Source of the DNA: Candidatus Bathyarchaeum sp.
GTDB taxonomy: Archaea; Thermoproteota; Bathyarchaeia; Bathyarchaeales; Bathyarchaeaceae
DNA length: 17,000 nt
Reading direction: 5' to 3'
Assembly (NCBI GenBank): GCA_004376385.1
Contig: SOJY01000137.1
Span: 1-17,000, forward strand
In this document: positions 7,830 through 15,757 of the stretch, piece after piece
Numbering within the stretch: the first letter of the stretch is position 1
Layout: each line of letters starts with the position of its first letter
Position numbers and translations under genes: made by a program
The notes under the pieces: model-generated
The model's input: only the letters and a program-made list of their open reading frames with translations
The model's database searches: none
Told to the model about the DNA's origin: nothing

Positions 7830-7851
7830 AGCCTCAATATGAGTTGAGGCT
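7830..7851. repeat. Inverted repeat at the zinc-ribbon gene promoter, possible operator
   Basis: Perfect eight-base arms AGCCTCAA and TTGAGGCT surround a six-base centre. It lies just upstream of TTG 7824, between that start and a TATA-like TTTTAAT on the minus strand (about 7856-7862). A dimeric regulator bound here would block transcription start. As RNA it would instead be a hairpin near the 5' end. It also follows the tfb stop by about 50 bases in the reverse direction, but no T-run follows it, so a terminator role is less likely. Confidence 0.5.
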
Positions 7852-7900
7852 ATGCATTAAAAGTTTTTTTTGACGCCATGAAGTTCAGCTTAAATTGGAG

Positions 7901-8836
7901 TTAAAGGTAGATGACAAACTGGAGACGTTCAACCAGTTCTTTATAGCGGTTCCTTATGGTTACTTCCGTCACCTGAGCAATCTCTGCGATCTCTCTCTGA
8001 GTTTTTCTTTCTCCAGTCAAAACCGACGCGATGTAACTGGCTGCCGCGGCTATGCCTGTCGGTCCCCTTCCTGAAGTGAGCTTCAGTTCCTTGGCTGTAG
8101 CGAGTATCTTATGAGCGATCTCCTCAACCTTTCCCTGCATGGTCAACTGGTTAGAAAACTTGGTTATATACTGGCTCGGCTTCAGGGGCGGAATGAAATA
8201 GTTAAGTTCCTTTATCAGAAAACGGTAGCTTCGTCCAACCTCTTTCTTGTTTACAGTAGAAGCCTGAGCAATATCGTCCAGAGTTCTAGCCACTCCACAC
8301 TGCCGACAAGCCACGTAAATAGCGGCGGCAGTTACCCCCTGAATAGACCTTCCCCTGATGAGCCGCTCCTTAACCGCTTTACGATAGATAACCGAAGCAG
8401 TTTCAAGAATATTTTTGGGCAAATTAAGATTGTTCGCTATCTTGGATATCTCAGAAAGAGCAAAAGCAAGGTTCCTCTCCGTGGCGTCAGAGACCCTAAT
8501 GCGCCGCTGCCACTTTCGTAACCGGTAAATCTGAGCCTTCTGACCCGGAGCAAGCCTCTTGCCGTAAACATCTCGATCGTGCCAGTCGATCATGGTTGAG
8601 AGGCCTTTATCATGAATTGTAAATGTAAGGGGAGCGCCGGCTCTGGCGCGTTTAGCGCGTTGCTCATCGTCAAAGGCGCGCCACTCTGGTCCTTGATCTG
8701 CGAGTTTAGTAGCGACGACGAAGCCACAGCCCATGCAGACTATCTCAGCGCATTCGTAGTCTCGCATGAGACGATTGCTTCCACATTCTGGGCACCTTCG
8801 AATTCTCGGAGGTTGTGGGAGGTTTTCTTCTGTCAT
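7901..8836 (-). CDS. tfb: Transcription initiation factor IIB (TFB)
   Basis: Archaeal homologue of TFIIB. It binds the TBP-TATA complex and the BRE element and recruits RNA polymerase. The 311 residues match the usual length of about 300. The N-terminal zinc ribbon has C15, C18, C34 and C37. The conserved B-reader region EWRAFDDEQR is at 51-60. Two cyclin-fold repeats cover about 115-200 and 212-308, the second containing the conserved GRGPTGIAAAASYIA. Other landmarks are GRSIQGVTAAAIYVACR in the first repeat and the closing helix TEVTIRNRYKEL. The ATG overlaps the gar1 stop as ATGA, and a GAGG sits eight bases upstream inside gar1. The gar1-tfb pairing is common in archaea. Confidence 0.97.
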   Translation of the reverse strand: MTEENLPQPPRIRRCPECGSNRLMRDYECAEIVCMGCGFVVATKLADQGPEWRAFDDEQRAKRARAGAPLTFTIHDKGLSTMIDWHDRDVYGKRLAPGQKAQIYRLRKWQRRIRVSDATERNLAFALSEISKIANNLNLPKNILETASVIYRKAVKERLIRGRSIQGVTAAAIYVACRQCGVARTLDDIAQASTVNKKEVGRSYRFLIKELNYFIPPLKPSQYITKFSNQLTMQGKVEEIAHKILATAKELKLTSGRGPTGIAAAASYIASVLTGERKTQREIAEIAQVTEVTIRNRYKELVERLQFVIYL

Positions 8837-9108
8837 CTTTTTTTCCTCTTTTTTCTTTCGTCTTTAGAGGGGACTGCGTAAAGAATGTGGTTAACAAGCT
8901 GTTCTGGGCTCTGGATGTGGGGTTTCACAGCCACATAGGGGGAGGATGTGGGACCGAAGACGTCAAAAACTGTTCCCACGGGCTTGAGGTTTTCATTCGT
9001 CACTTTGTCGCCGATGCGGGGAATGTTTTCAGCCTTAAGAATCATATTTTTTGTGTTGCTTACGTGAAGGACGTAACCGATTCTGTGCAAAATCCTTTTT
9101 CGCCTCAC
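8833..9108 (-). CDS. gar1: H/ACA ribonucleoprotein subunit Gar1
   Basis: Subunit of the H/ACA guide RNA-protein complex, which converts selected uridines of rRNA to pseudouridine together with Cbf5, Nop10 and L7Ae. Gar1 binds Cbf5 and helps substrate turnover. The 91 residues form the small beta-barrel core with typical elements: the GYVLHVSN strand, RIGDKV, PVGTVFDVFGPTSSPYVAVKP, and a basic tail (KDERKKRKKR). Length fits archaeal Gar1 (about 75-100). The start is GTG 9108. A TATA box about 27 bases earlier suggests a leaderless transcript. The gene overlaps tfb by four bases. Confidence 0.93.
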   Translation of the reverse strand: MRRKRILHRIGYVLHVSNTKNMILKAENIPRIGDKVTNENLKPVGTVFDVFGPTSSPYVAVKPHIQSPEQLVNHILYAVPSKDERKKRKKR

Positions 9109-9132
9109 AAAACCTATGTTTCACACGGACCG

Positions 9133-9143
9133 CTTTATTTAAA
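9133..9143 (-). promoter_or_regulatory. TATA box of the gar1-tfb operon
   Basis: On the minus strand a TTTAAATAAAG box is centred near 9138, which puts transcription start at about 9110-9112, two or three bases before GTG 9108. A leaderless or nearly leaderless operon mRNA is therefore likely. A purine-rich BRE-like segment (CAGAAACG) lies directly upstream. Confidence 0.55.
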
Positions 9144-9386
9144 CGTTTCTGAGTATTTTTTACGCTTTGCACAACCAATTCCTATTTTTGAAATTTTTAT
9201 GCTGAATGAGATGATTTTAATCGCAATTGTCTATGATGTGTTGTTGGATTTTTTCGTTTTTGACTATAATGTCTTCGTGTCTCTGGGAAACATTGATTCA
9301 GCTCAACTGTTCCAAAAATCTCGAGACCAGAAAGTGATTACCGCAACTAATAAAACGCTCTAAATCGTTTAGCAGATCGGATCGAA
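9144..9386. other. Divergent intergenic region between gar1 and srp19
   Basis: This stretch is AT-rich and T-rich on the plus strand, with no supported gene. Open frames extend into it, but only as continuations of antisense frames over gar1. A weak TATA-like CTAATAAAA at about 9346-9354 could serve srp19. No RNA gene is recognised. Confidence 0.4.
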
Positions 9387-9671
9387 ATGCGGAAACAAAA
9401 CAAGATTTTTCTTTGGTCCATTTACTTTGACGCAAGCAAGACCAGAACCGATGGACGAAGAGTTCCAAAAAAACTCGCTGTATCCGCGCCAAAACTGGAG
9501 GAGCTTCAAAGAGCCGCAAAACGGTTGGGTCTGCAGCCTGAGATAGTATCTGATGCTGCGTATCCAAGTTCTCCATGGCGAAGAACTGGGCTACTTGTTG
9601 TTCCCAAAAAAGAATCGAAAAGTAAAACTTTGAAGAAGATTGCGAAAGAACTTTCTGACTTACGCCGATAG
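9387..9671 (+). CDS. srp19: Signal recognition particle 19 kDa protein (SRP19)
   Basis: Binds the tips of helices 6 and 8 of SRP RNA and lets SRP54 assemble, so that signal sequences reach the Sec translocon. The 94 residues match archaeal SRP19 (about 90-100). Recognisable features are the N-terminal strand IFLWSIYFDASKTRTDGRRV, which includes the conserved D-x-x-x-(S/T)-(R/K)-x-x-G-R-R-V/I core, the middle helix PKLEELQRAAKRLGL, the P(S)SPWRRTGLLVV strand and the basic KKESKSKTLKKIA tail. It faces the eS8 gene with only six bases between the two stop codons. The ATG has no strong Shine-Dalgarno site. Confidence 0.95.
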   Translation: MRKQNKIFLWSIYFDASKTRTDGRRVPKKLAVSAPKLEELQRAAKRLGLQPEIVSDAAYPSSPWRRTGLLVVPKKESKSKTLKKIAKELSDLRR

Positions 9672-9677
9672 ATTTTT

Positions 9678-10070
9678 TCAGTCGCCCTTTTTGGAGACAA
9701 GAATCGCGTTTACAATACCGTCTTGTCCAGGGCGAGATGTTACACGTGCGTTTCCCAAGGATGTCGCAATCATTGTTCCTTTTGTGATTACGCCTCGTCG
9801 GTCGTAGTCCACGTTGGCTGGGTTCTTTATCACACGAACTATCTCTACTTTTACAGTTTTTCCAGAAGCATCAGAGATGTTTGCTTGGTTCACTGCTAAA
9901 AGTCGAATCTTCTCGTTACCCCCATGTTTCCGAATAATCTTTCTCTTCTGTTTGCCCAGCGCAGTTTCCGCTGGGAAGAAGCCCTTTTCATATCTTCTTT
10001 TCTTTCGGTTAGCTCTTTTCCTTCCGCCCGAATCTTTGCGTTTATGTTGATCTCCGTGCCATACCGACAA
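9678..10070 (-). CDS. rps8e: 30S ribosomal protein eS8
   Basis: Small-subunit ribosomal protein shared by archaea and eukaryotes. The 130 residues fit archaeal eS8 (about 125-130). The N-terminus is characteristic: SVWHGDQHKRKDSGGRKR, followed by a basic segment (NRKKRRYEKG). The central beta part contains NEKIRLLAVNQANISD, and the C-terminal segment has NPANVDYDRRGVITKGT and the closing RPGQDGIVNAILV. The start is TTG 10070. It follows GAGATGAT with a six-base gap, one mismatch from the archaeal consensus GAGGTGAT. It lies just downstream of scpB on the same strand but has its own TATA box. Confidence 0.95.
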   Translation of the reverse strand: MSVWHGDQHKRKDSGGRKRANRKKRRYEKGFFPAETALGKQKRKIIRKHGGNEKIRLLAVNQANISDASGKTVKVEIVRVIKNPANVDYDRRGVITKGTMIATSLGNARVTSRPGQDGIVNAILVSKKGD

Positions 10071-10076
10071 GCTTAC

Positions 10077-10123
10077 ATCATCTCATAGATCTCGATGAAC
10101 TAGCAAAACTTGACATATAAGCT
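10077..10123 (-). promoter_or_regulatory. eS8 promoter and ribosome binding site
   Basis: On the minus strand, CTTATATG at 10115-10123 is a TATA box that would start transcription near 10092 and give a leader of about 21 bases. GAGATGAT at 10077-10084 lies six bases before TTG 10070 and pairs well with the 16S 3' end. This supports the TTG as the true start. Confidence 0.55.
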
Positions 10124-10138
10124 TATCTTCGCAGACTA

Positions 10139-10732
10139 TTATTCTTGAATCTTTTCTGCCTTTACTTCAGGCTTGTCTGCCTCTTGGAATATGGTTTTAA
10201 GCTGACGTTTCATGACTCGTAGTTCATGGCTTAAACAAAAAAAGTCAGCGAAAAACTGTGTTGTTCTTATTGCCCTTTTTCTTCCAACCCCTTCGCGGAA
10301 GATCAGTTCCATTTCTTCTAGTTGTTTAAGGTGACCATAAGAGTGGTGTCCTCTAACATCAATAACTTGGGTCTGAAGAATTGGTTGTCTAAATGCAATA
10401 TATGATAAGGTTTTTAGTGGACCTGCGGAAAGGAGTGGTCTTGTGGATAATTTTCTAACTTTAGCAGTGTACTCGGTTTTCAGTTGCATAACGAACCGTT
10501 CCCCTTCAAGTTCAAGGACCTCAAGGGCTGTGTCACGGTTCTTGTAATTCTCCACTAACGTTTTAGCGAGTTTTCTTACCATTTTTTTAGATCGTGTTCC
10601 TGTTACATTTCCCAAGGTCTTTAAATCAAGGGGTCGCCCTGCCACGTAGAGTCCTGCTTCCAGTAAGGCTAATTGCCGAGTGAACTTCTCTTGTTTGATT
10701 TCTTCAGATAATTTCTGTTCGCTTTCCGTCAA
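10139..10732 (-). CDS. scpB: Segregation and condensation protein ScpB
   Basis: Kite subunit of the SMC condensin complex. A ScpB dimer binds the centre of ScpA and helps organise and separate sister chromosomes. The 197 residues contain two winged-helix domains. The first covers about 18-95 and opens with LALLEAGLYVAGRPLDL. The second covers about 105-165 and has the family hallmark LKTLSYIAFRQPILQTQV followed by RGHHSYGHLKQLEE. The tail is charged (KPEVKAEKIQE). The start is TTG 10732, inside scpA, so the two genes overlap by 29 bases and are probably translationally coupled. AGGAG lies about ten bases upstream of the TTG. Confidence 0.93.
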   Translation of the reverse strand: MTESEQKLSEEIKQEKFTRQLALLEAGLYVAGRPLDLKTLGNVTGTRSKKMVRKLAKTLVENYKNRDTALEVLELEGERFVMQLKTEYTAKVRKLSTRPLLSAGPLKTLSYIAFRQPILQTQVIDVRGHHSYGHLKQLEEMELIFREGVGRKRAIRTTQFFADFFCLSHELRVMKRQLKTIFQEADKPEVKAEKIQE

Positions 10733-11396
10733 AAGCAGGGTCTCCTATGACTGTAATGTACAGTTCTTCTATCTCTTCCTCTTGCCATAACCCTATCTTT
10801 CCTCTTTGGGCAAGAAAGAGAAGAATTAAGAATGTTTTGGTTGCTTCTATCTTTTCTAAACCAGCAACAAGCTTGGAGAATGCTATCAATTCTCCTGTGC
10901 CTACAAGTTGGTAGAGCTGAGCGTAAAGGGTCTTCATGTGATCTTCAATTTTCAGCAAATAGAGATCGAGTGGCGGCAAAATTTCTGGGGCGGGTAAGAT
11001 TGGTTGAGGCATTTTTGGAGGGCGTATGCTCTCGCCTTTTAGTACCTCATCCAGTACATTCAACAAGTTGTCTAGAGTGGTTGAGGATAACTCGTAACGA
11101 AGGGGAAGGAACATGGGCGGAGGAATAAAATCTGGTAGTGTTTTGGGTGGTGGTGGGGGATCCTCCAGTTTTAGCAAAAGTTTGGTTTTCCTGAGGTATA
11201 TTGTGCTGGAGGACTCTAATGCTACGCCTGAGGCTCTAAAGTCTACTTCTCCTTGTTGTTCCATCTCCTCCAAGAACATGGTTAGCAGATAAGAGATGTT
11301 GATGTCCCACGGCAGTACCTTCTCTAATTTGTGAATCTCAAAGAGTACACTCAATGGAGGCTTGAAATAGAACGGTTTTTTCGTAGTTTGGGGCAT
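10704..11396 (-). CDS. scpA: Segregation and condensation protein ScpA (kleisin)
   Basis: Kleisin subunit that bridges the two SMC heads and carries ScpB. The 230 residues have an N-terminal helical domain for the SMC neck (about 12-75, with LPWDINISYLLTMFLEEME and a TKLLLKLEDP end). A flexible proline-rich middle follows (PPPPPKTLPDFIPPP at 79-93, and PPKMPQPILPAPEILPP near 125-141). The C-terminal winged-helix domain for the SMC cap is at about 155-215 (KTFLILLFLAQRGKIGLWQEE). The ATG overlaps the smc stop by one base (TGATG), and GGAG lies eight bases upstream, which suits reinitiation. It is slightly shorter than bacterial ScpA (about 250). Confidence 0.9.
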   Translation of the reverse strand: MPQTTKKPFYFKPPLSVLFEIHKLEKVLPWDINISYLLTMFLEEMEQQGEVDFRASGVALESSSTIYLRKTKLLLKLEDPPPPPKTLPDFIPPPMFLPLRYELSSTTLDNLLNVLDEVLKGESIRPPKMPQPILPAPEILPPLDLYLLKIEDHMKTLYAQLYQLVGTGELIAFSKLVAGLEKIEATKTFLILLFLAQRGKIGLWQEEEIEELYITVIGDPAFDGKRTEII

Positions 11397-14300
11397 CAGG
11401 TAGTCTCCTTTATTTTAGCTGATACCACGTGAGAATATCCGCTACGTTCGTAGATTCCCCAGACCTTCTTTGCTTTGCTGACCATCTCTGGCTTCAAAGT
11501 GATAACCACGAACTGTGACTTCATGGACTCTTCAGCAAAAAGATCTCCCAGTCTGGATACGTGGACGGGGTCAAGGTGCGCGTCGATTTCGTCGAACACG
11601 TAGAATGCGGTGGGCATGAAATCCTGCAGAGCAAAAATGAATGCAACCGCAGACACGGATCTTTCTCCGCTGCTGGCTCCGCTTACGAGGATAGACGCTT
11701 TATTTCGAAATTGAACATTCATATCCATTCCTCCAGCGAAGGGGTCTTCAGGGTTCTCAAGTACCAGAGTTGCTTCTCCACCGCCTGTTAACTTTGAGAA
11801 GTATTTTCTGAAGCTATTATCGATCTTTTCGAAAGCTTCCATGAAGACTGCGCGCTTTTTCTTTTCAATTTCGTCCATGAAAGCGAGTATGGCTTGTTTT
11901 TCTTTCTCAAGTTCGTTCATGCGTATGGACAGTTCTTTGTACCGCGAAGCCTGTTCCGAATAGTGATCAAGAGACAGCTGATTTACTGCGCCAAGTCTAC
12001 TTAGCTCAAGACGTAGCAGTCTGAGGGGTATCTCAGCCATATCTAGTTGTTCCGGAGAAATCGGCAAAGGTTCATCATAGCCCAGTTCAGCCAATCGTTG
12101 AGAGTGCTGTTCCAGTTTCATTTGGTTTGTTTGGAGGCTGAATTGTAGCTCGTTATAGAGCCTGTCTGAACGTTCATACACAGAATCCAATTGGCGTAAC
12201 TTCTTGTAAATGTCATCAATCTGAACCGTGAATTTTTTGGATTCTTGTTTGGCGTTCAGAACAGTTCGAGACAGCTCTCCCTTCGTGTTTTCTAGTTCCA
12301 GAAGCTTCTTTTCAAGAACTTCTTTTTCTTTGCTGGCTGCTTCAACCTCGTTTTCCACCGTTACAATCTGCCCTTTCAGCTTTCTCATCTGGATTCTAAT
12401 GTTGTCCGCGCCTATTTTGAGGACGTTCCCAAACTTGGATTCGAGTGTAGCAAGCCTAGTTTCTATATTGCCCATGCTTTTACGAGACTCGATAATATTG
12501 TCCCCTATTTTTTCTCGTTGAATTTCAATCTCCTGAATTCTAGAAGGATCCGTTTTCAGACGTAATTCCGCTAATTCCTCGCGGAGATTTTCCATTTCTT
12601 TTTCAAGCTCGTTACGTTGTGATCTTAGAACCCCTAATTTGGTCTTTTCTTCTTCTCTTTTTTCGTTGATTCTCGATAAATGCTTCTCGATGCGTTTGAC
12701 GTTTTGTCGTGTATACTTAACGTTTTGACGTAATCTTCTAATCTCCCCCCCAAGAGTCACAATAGTTTCAGCCAAGCTGGCGATTTCTAACTTGGTTGCT
12801 TCAATTTCTTCTTTGAAACCGCTTATGTCATTCTCCCTTTTTGACAAATGCCTTCGAAGAGCTCCCACAGCTTCGTCAAGACTCTTTACAGCTGACTCGC
12901 TGGGAATGATGGAAGAATAGTCAACTGGCGCTCGATAATATCCACTTTCGAAGCCGCCCTGTGCCTCGTAAAGGTCACCATTAACAGTAACTGTTCGACG
13001 ACCGTTTCGCGAAGCGGCAAAAGCAGTTTTTCCATCTTTTGTTACAAGGGTGTCTCCGAAGACAAAGCTTACAGCTGGCTCAAACTTTTTTGAACATCTG
13101 ACGAAATTGGAAGCAGTGCCGTTAATTCCCCTAATCATCGGGGTGCTGATGGAATTGATTTCGGACATTTCTTCAAGGGGAATTATTTTGATTCTACCCA
13201 ATTTCATACGTTTCAGAGTTTCAGCACACATGAATGCCGTATCAAAGTTCTGAACAACCATGGCATCCAGCCATCCAGCTGCAGTCGCTTCTACAGCTCG
13301 TCTATATCCCCTTTCTATTTTGATCAGGTTTTTGAGACGCCCATGAACCCCTTTAATTACACCCAAATCCGCCATCTCTTCGATGTTCCTCAGCGCAGTT
13401 TCTTCTGTTGCAACTTTTTCAACCATTTCCCTTTGAGTTGCAAACTCTAATACTGCTTCTCGTGCGGATTCTGCGATCTTCCCCGCTTGGGTAATCTCTA
13501 ACTTCACAGATTCTTCTTGTGAGAGTCTTCTCTCTATAGTTCTTTCAAGATTTTTGGAGCGCGTTAACTGGTCTCTTTGTACAGTCTTGAGGTCTGCGTA
13601 AGATTTTTTGAGAGCAGTAAGGTTGAATTCGAAGTTCTGCTTTCTTTTTACCAGTTCATTTAGTTGCCGCGTAAGAACCTTTAAGGATGTTCGACTCTGG
13701 ATAAAGTCGCTGCGAAGATTAACCAGTTCTTGGGTGTGCTTTTCTAGCTTCTCCTCAACTTCTCTGATTTTTTTGCTGTTTTCTCCCAAACTGGCTCGCA
13801 GTTGAGACGCCTCGTTTGAGACCGTATCATAATTAGCTTGTTTCTGCGCAATTTCAGTTAGGAAACGTTCCCTTTCTCGCTTTAATCTTCGAATCTCGTT
13901 TCGGTTATCATTAACTTCGTGTTTTATAGATTCTAGTTTCTGTGTGTTGTTTTCCATCACTTTTTTGAGACCATCAACGCTTGCTGTTCCGGCTCCAATC
14001 TTAGTTGATAATTCGCTTATCTTCGACCGAACTTCCCCTATGTCATATTGAACTTCAAGAAGGCGCGTTCCACGCTCTTCAATCATTTCTGAACCAAGTT
14101 TTCTCCATTCTGCTTCAACTTCATACCGTTGAGACCTAAGCTGTTCTCTTAACTGTCTCGAGTTCTCAACTTTGCTGCGAACCGCCTCGATTTTAGAAGT
14201 CACATCATCTATCTTCCTCTGAACTTCCAAGATGTCACCGAAAATCTTCATAGCCTCAAATCGTTTGATCTCTTTTTGAAGAAACATGTAACGAAGCAGT

Positions 14301-14944
14301 TCGTTGCGTTCTCTTTCCAGATCATCTACTCTCTTCTGTACTTCATCTATTCTGCCCATAGCCGTTCGGATAGAAATGTCAGCCGCTCGAAGCTTCTCCT
14401 CCGCCTCAGCCTTCTCAGCATCATATTGTGCTATGCCAACCAGATTAGATATCATTTTTCTGCGATCATGAGGAGAAATCTCGGCAATCCTTGCAATAAT
14501 TCCTTGAAAAACAACATTGTGCCCTGTCGAACTGATTCCTGCCATGGAAAGGATATTAACAATGTGAGTTCTTGAAATTCTTCTTCCATTTAGACGGTAG
14601 ATGCTTTGGCCTGCCCTGTTGATTTCACGCGAAATAGTTACTGTGTTTGTGTCCACGGGTAGGAGTTTGTCAGAGTTGTCAAACTGGATAACAACTTTGG
14701 CGGTCTTCGCTTTTTTAACTTGCAATTCGGGGTAACCGTGATAAACTAGCTTGGAGAGGCTTGCAGCGCGCATTCTCCTAACGCTGAGTTCGCCTAAGCA
14801 AAAAAGGACCGCGTCTGCAATGTTCGTTTTTCCGCTTCCGTTCGGTCCAGTAATGGCGGTGAAGCCCCTATCTAACGTAACGGTGGCGGTTTTCGGACCG
14901 AAGGACTTGAAGCCTTTGAGCTCAATTTTCTTAATGTAAGGCAT
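11396..14944 (-). CDS. smc: Chromosome partition ATPase SMC
   Basis: Core ATPase of the condensin-like complex, which loops and compacts DNA. The full length of 1182 residues is typical. The Walker A loop GPNGSGKT is at 33-40 and the Q-loop glutamine at Q147. The first coiled-coil arm spans about 175-515. The hinge covers about 525-670 with conserved GVIKGVHGRLKNL. The returning arm spans about 685-1035. The C-terminal head has the ABC signature in SGASSGERS (1088-1096), Walker B ending FDEID (1117-1121, catalytic E1119), and D-loop HLD (1123-1125). The signature reads ASSGE where LSGGE is usual. The ATG at 14944 is followed at once by the conserved N-terminal strand KKIELKGFKSF. This is the first gene of smc-scpA-scpB. 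Confidence 0.97.
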   Translation of the reverse strand: MPYIKKIELKGFKSFGPKTATVTLDRGFTAITGPNGSGKTNIADAVLFCLGELSVRRMRAASLSKLVYHGYPELQVKKAKTAKVVIQFDNSDKLLPVDTNTVTISREINRAGQSIYRLNGRRISRTHIVNILSMAGISSTGHNVVFQGIIARIAEISPHDRRKMISNLVGIAQYDAEKAEAEEKLRAADISIRTAMGRIDEVQKRVDDLERERNELLRYMFLQKEIKRFEAMKIFGDILEVQRKIDDVTSKIEAVRSKVENSRQLREQLRSQRYEVEAEWRKLGSEMIEERGTRLLEVQYDIGEVRSKISELSTKIGAGTASVDGLKKVMENNTQKLESIKHEVNDNRNEIRRLKRERERFLTEIAQKQANYDTVSNEASQLRASLGENSKKIREVEEKLEKHTQELVNLRSDFIQSRTSLKVLTRQLNELVKRKQNFEFNLTALKKSYADLKTVQRDQLTRSKNLERTIERRLSQEESVKLEITQAGKIAESAREAVLEFATQREMVEKVATEETALRNIEEMADLGVIKGVHGRLKNLIKIERGYRRAVEATAAGWLDAMVVQNFDTAFMCAETLKRMKLGRIKIIPLEEMSEINSISTPMIRGINGTASNFVRCSKKFEPAVSFVFGDTLVTKDGKTAFAASRNGRRTVTVNGDLYEAQGGFESGYYRAPVDYSSIIPSESAVKSLDEAVGALRRHLSKRENDISGFKEEIEATKLEIASLAETIVTLGGEIRRLRQNVKYTRQNVKRIEKHLSRINEKREEEKTKLGVLRSQRNELEKEMENLREELAELRLKTDPSRIQEIEIQREKIGDNIIESRKSMGNIETRLATLESKFGNVLKIGADNIRIQMRKLKGQIVTVENEVEAASKEKEVLEKKLLELENTKGELSRTVLNAKQESKKFTVQIDDIYKKLRQLDSVYERSDRLYNELQFSLQTNQMKLEQHSQRLAELGYDEPLPISPEQLDMAEIPLRLLRLELSRLGAVNQLSLDHYSEQASRYKELSIRMNELEKEKQAILAFMDEIEKKKRAVFMEAFEKIDNSFRKYFSKLTGGGEATLVLENPEDPFAGGMDMNVQFRNKASILVSGASSGERSVSAVAFIFALQDFMPTAFYVFDEIDAHLDPVHVSRLGDLFAEESMKSQFVVITLKPEMVSKAKKVWGIYERSGYSHVVSAKIKETT

Positions 14945-15021
14945 CTTTCTCTAATTCGCCCTCGGTTTTTTGCATAGGCGGGAATTACCCTAATGTGTTC
15001 ACAACTTTTCTGTAATACCTT

Positions 15022-15033
15022 CTATAAATAAGC
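15022..15033 (-). promoter_or_regulatory. TATA box of the smc-scpA-scpB operon
   Basis: On the minus strand a GCTTATTTATAG box is centred near 15027. Transcription would start at about 15001, giving a 5' leader of about 57 bases, which is unusually long for this window. No strong Shine-Dalgarno sequence precedes the smc ATG, only a weak GAGAAAG. Confidence 0.5.
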
Positions 15034-15080
15034 TGTGTTTACAAAAGAGGATTAAACTAACTAATACAAAAGTTTAGACG

Positions 15081-15623
15081 CTAGTTTCCTCCATTTCTGG
15101 AGACGCGGAACTGTTCCGTCATCCTTTTAACAAAGGATTTTATGTTCTCTTCGTTGCCGTAAACAAGCATGTACCCGTTTTTCTGCATTTTATGTGAAAG
15201 CTGGCTCTCTTTCACGAGTTTTTTCACATCTTCTTGGGGCGTATCTTCCGAAATTTGGATTCGTATCCACCTCTTGTCTCGGGGAACCCCGAGGATAAAT
15301 CTGGGAACTGCTTCCCTTTTTTCTTTATCCTTTACTTTTTTTGTTTCTTTGAGTTTTTTCAGCCACTCTTCCGCAATTTCTGGTTCTAGCTTTTCCGCGG
15401 TGAATATGGCGTACGATTCGACGCTCCTCATGTATGTGTCGATTCTAGAAATGCTTTCTACGTGTGTTGGGTCGGCTTTTAGAACTTGGATTATGGTCTT
15501 GGCAGAGCGCAGATCATTCATCACTTCTGCCGGAATCTTCTCGCCCCTTTTTTGAAGTTCTATCAGGAGGTCAGCTAAAACTTTCCACTTCTCCTCGTAA
15601 CTCATCTTACTTTTACTCTCCAT
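15081..15623 (-). CDS. DUF2096-like archaeal protein
   Basis: A 180-residue cytoplasmic protein of unknown function. The N-terminal half is helical and begins EEKWKVLADLLIELQKRGEKIP, then VMNDLRSAKTIIQVLKADP (about 35-53). This pattern resembles the archaeal DUF2096 family as I remember it. A lysine-rich linker (about 90-102) leads to an alpha-beta C-terminal domain: FILGVPRDKRWIRIQISED, a helix with QEDVKKLVKES, then MLVYGNEENIKSFVKRM. The position upstream of smc may be incidental, since smc has its own TATA box. The ATG at 15623 is used. ATG 15605, six codons on, is an alternative and matches the conserved part (MSYEEKW). Confidence 0.75.
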   Translation of the reverse strand: MESKSKMSYEEKWKVLADLLIELQKRGEKIPAEVMNDLRSAKTIIQVLKADPTHVESISRIDTYMRSVESYAIFTAEKLEPEIAEEWLKKLKETKKVKDKEKREAVPRFILGVPRDKRWIRIQISEDTPQEDVKKLVKESQLSHKMQKNGYMLVYGNEENIKSFVKRMTEQFRVSRNGGN

Positions 15624-15634
15624 TCAAAGGGGCT

Positions 15635-15674
15635 TCCGAGGCAACTGCTGAATAAAAAGCCGTTAAGCCTCGGA
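15635..15674. repeat. Inverted repeat bracketing a TATA-like box before the DUF2096-like gene
   Basis: Perfect eight-base arms TCCGAGGC (15635-15642) and GCCTCGGA (15667-15674) lie 24 bases apart. Three further pairs (AAC with GTT) continue inward past a two-base bulge. A TATA-like TTTTTATTC on the minus strand (about 15650-15658) sits between the arms, and the start codon is 12 bases below the lower arm. Repressor half-sites or an RNA hairpin in the leader are both possible. Confidence 0.4.
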
Positions 15675-15679
15675 TAAAA

Positions 15680-15700
15680 TAAAAGGGTATTCCCCTTTTA
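15680..15700. terminator. Hairpin between the response regulator and DUF2096-like genes
   Basis: Perfect eight-base arms TAAAAGGG and CCCTTTTA enclose a five-base loop. It lies 58 bases beyond the response-regulator stop. The minus-strand 3' flank is ATTTTATCC, and upstream in that direction is a T-rich tract. This could end the response-regulator transcript, but the T-run is short and archaeal termination depends more on T-runs than on hairpins. Confidence 0.35.
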
Positions 15701-15757
15701 GCAAGTTTGCCTTGTTTTTTGTTTTGGGTGGAAGAATAAAAAAATTCTTTTTAGGTG

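Noticed and set aside
8815..9363. Plus-strand open frame of 182 codons over gar1 and the divergent intergenic region
   Set aside because: Its first half is antisense to gar1 and tfb, and its second half is AT-rich promoter DNA. No family motif is seen.
9298..9576. Minus-strand open frame of 92 codons over srp19
   Set aside because: It is antisense to srp19, which is clearly identified.
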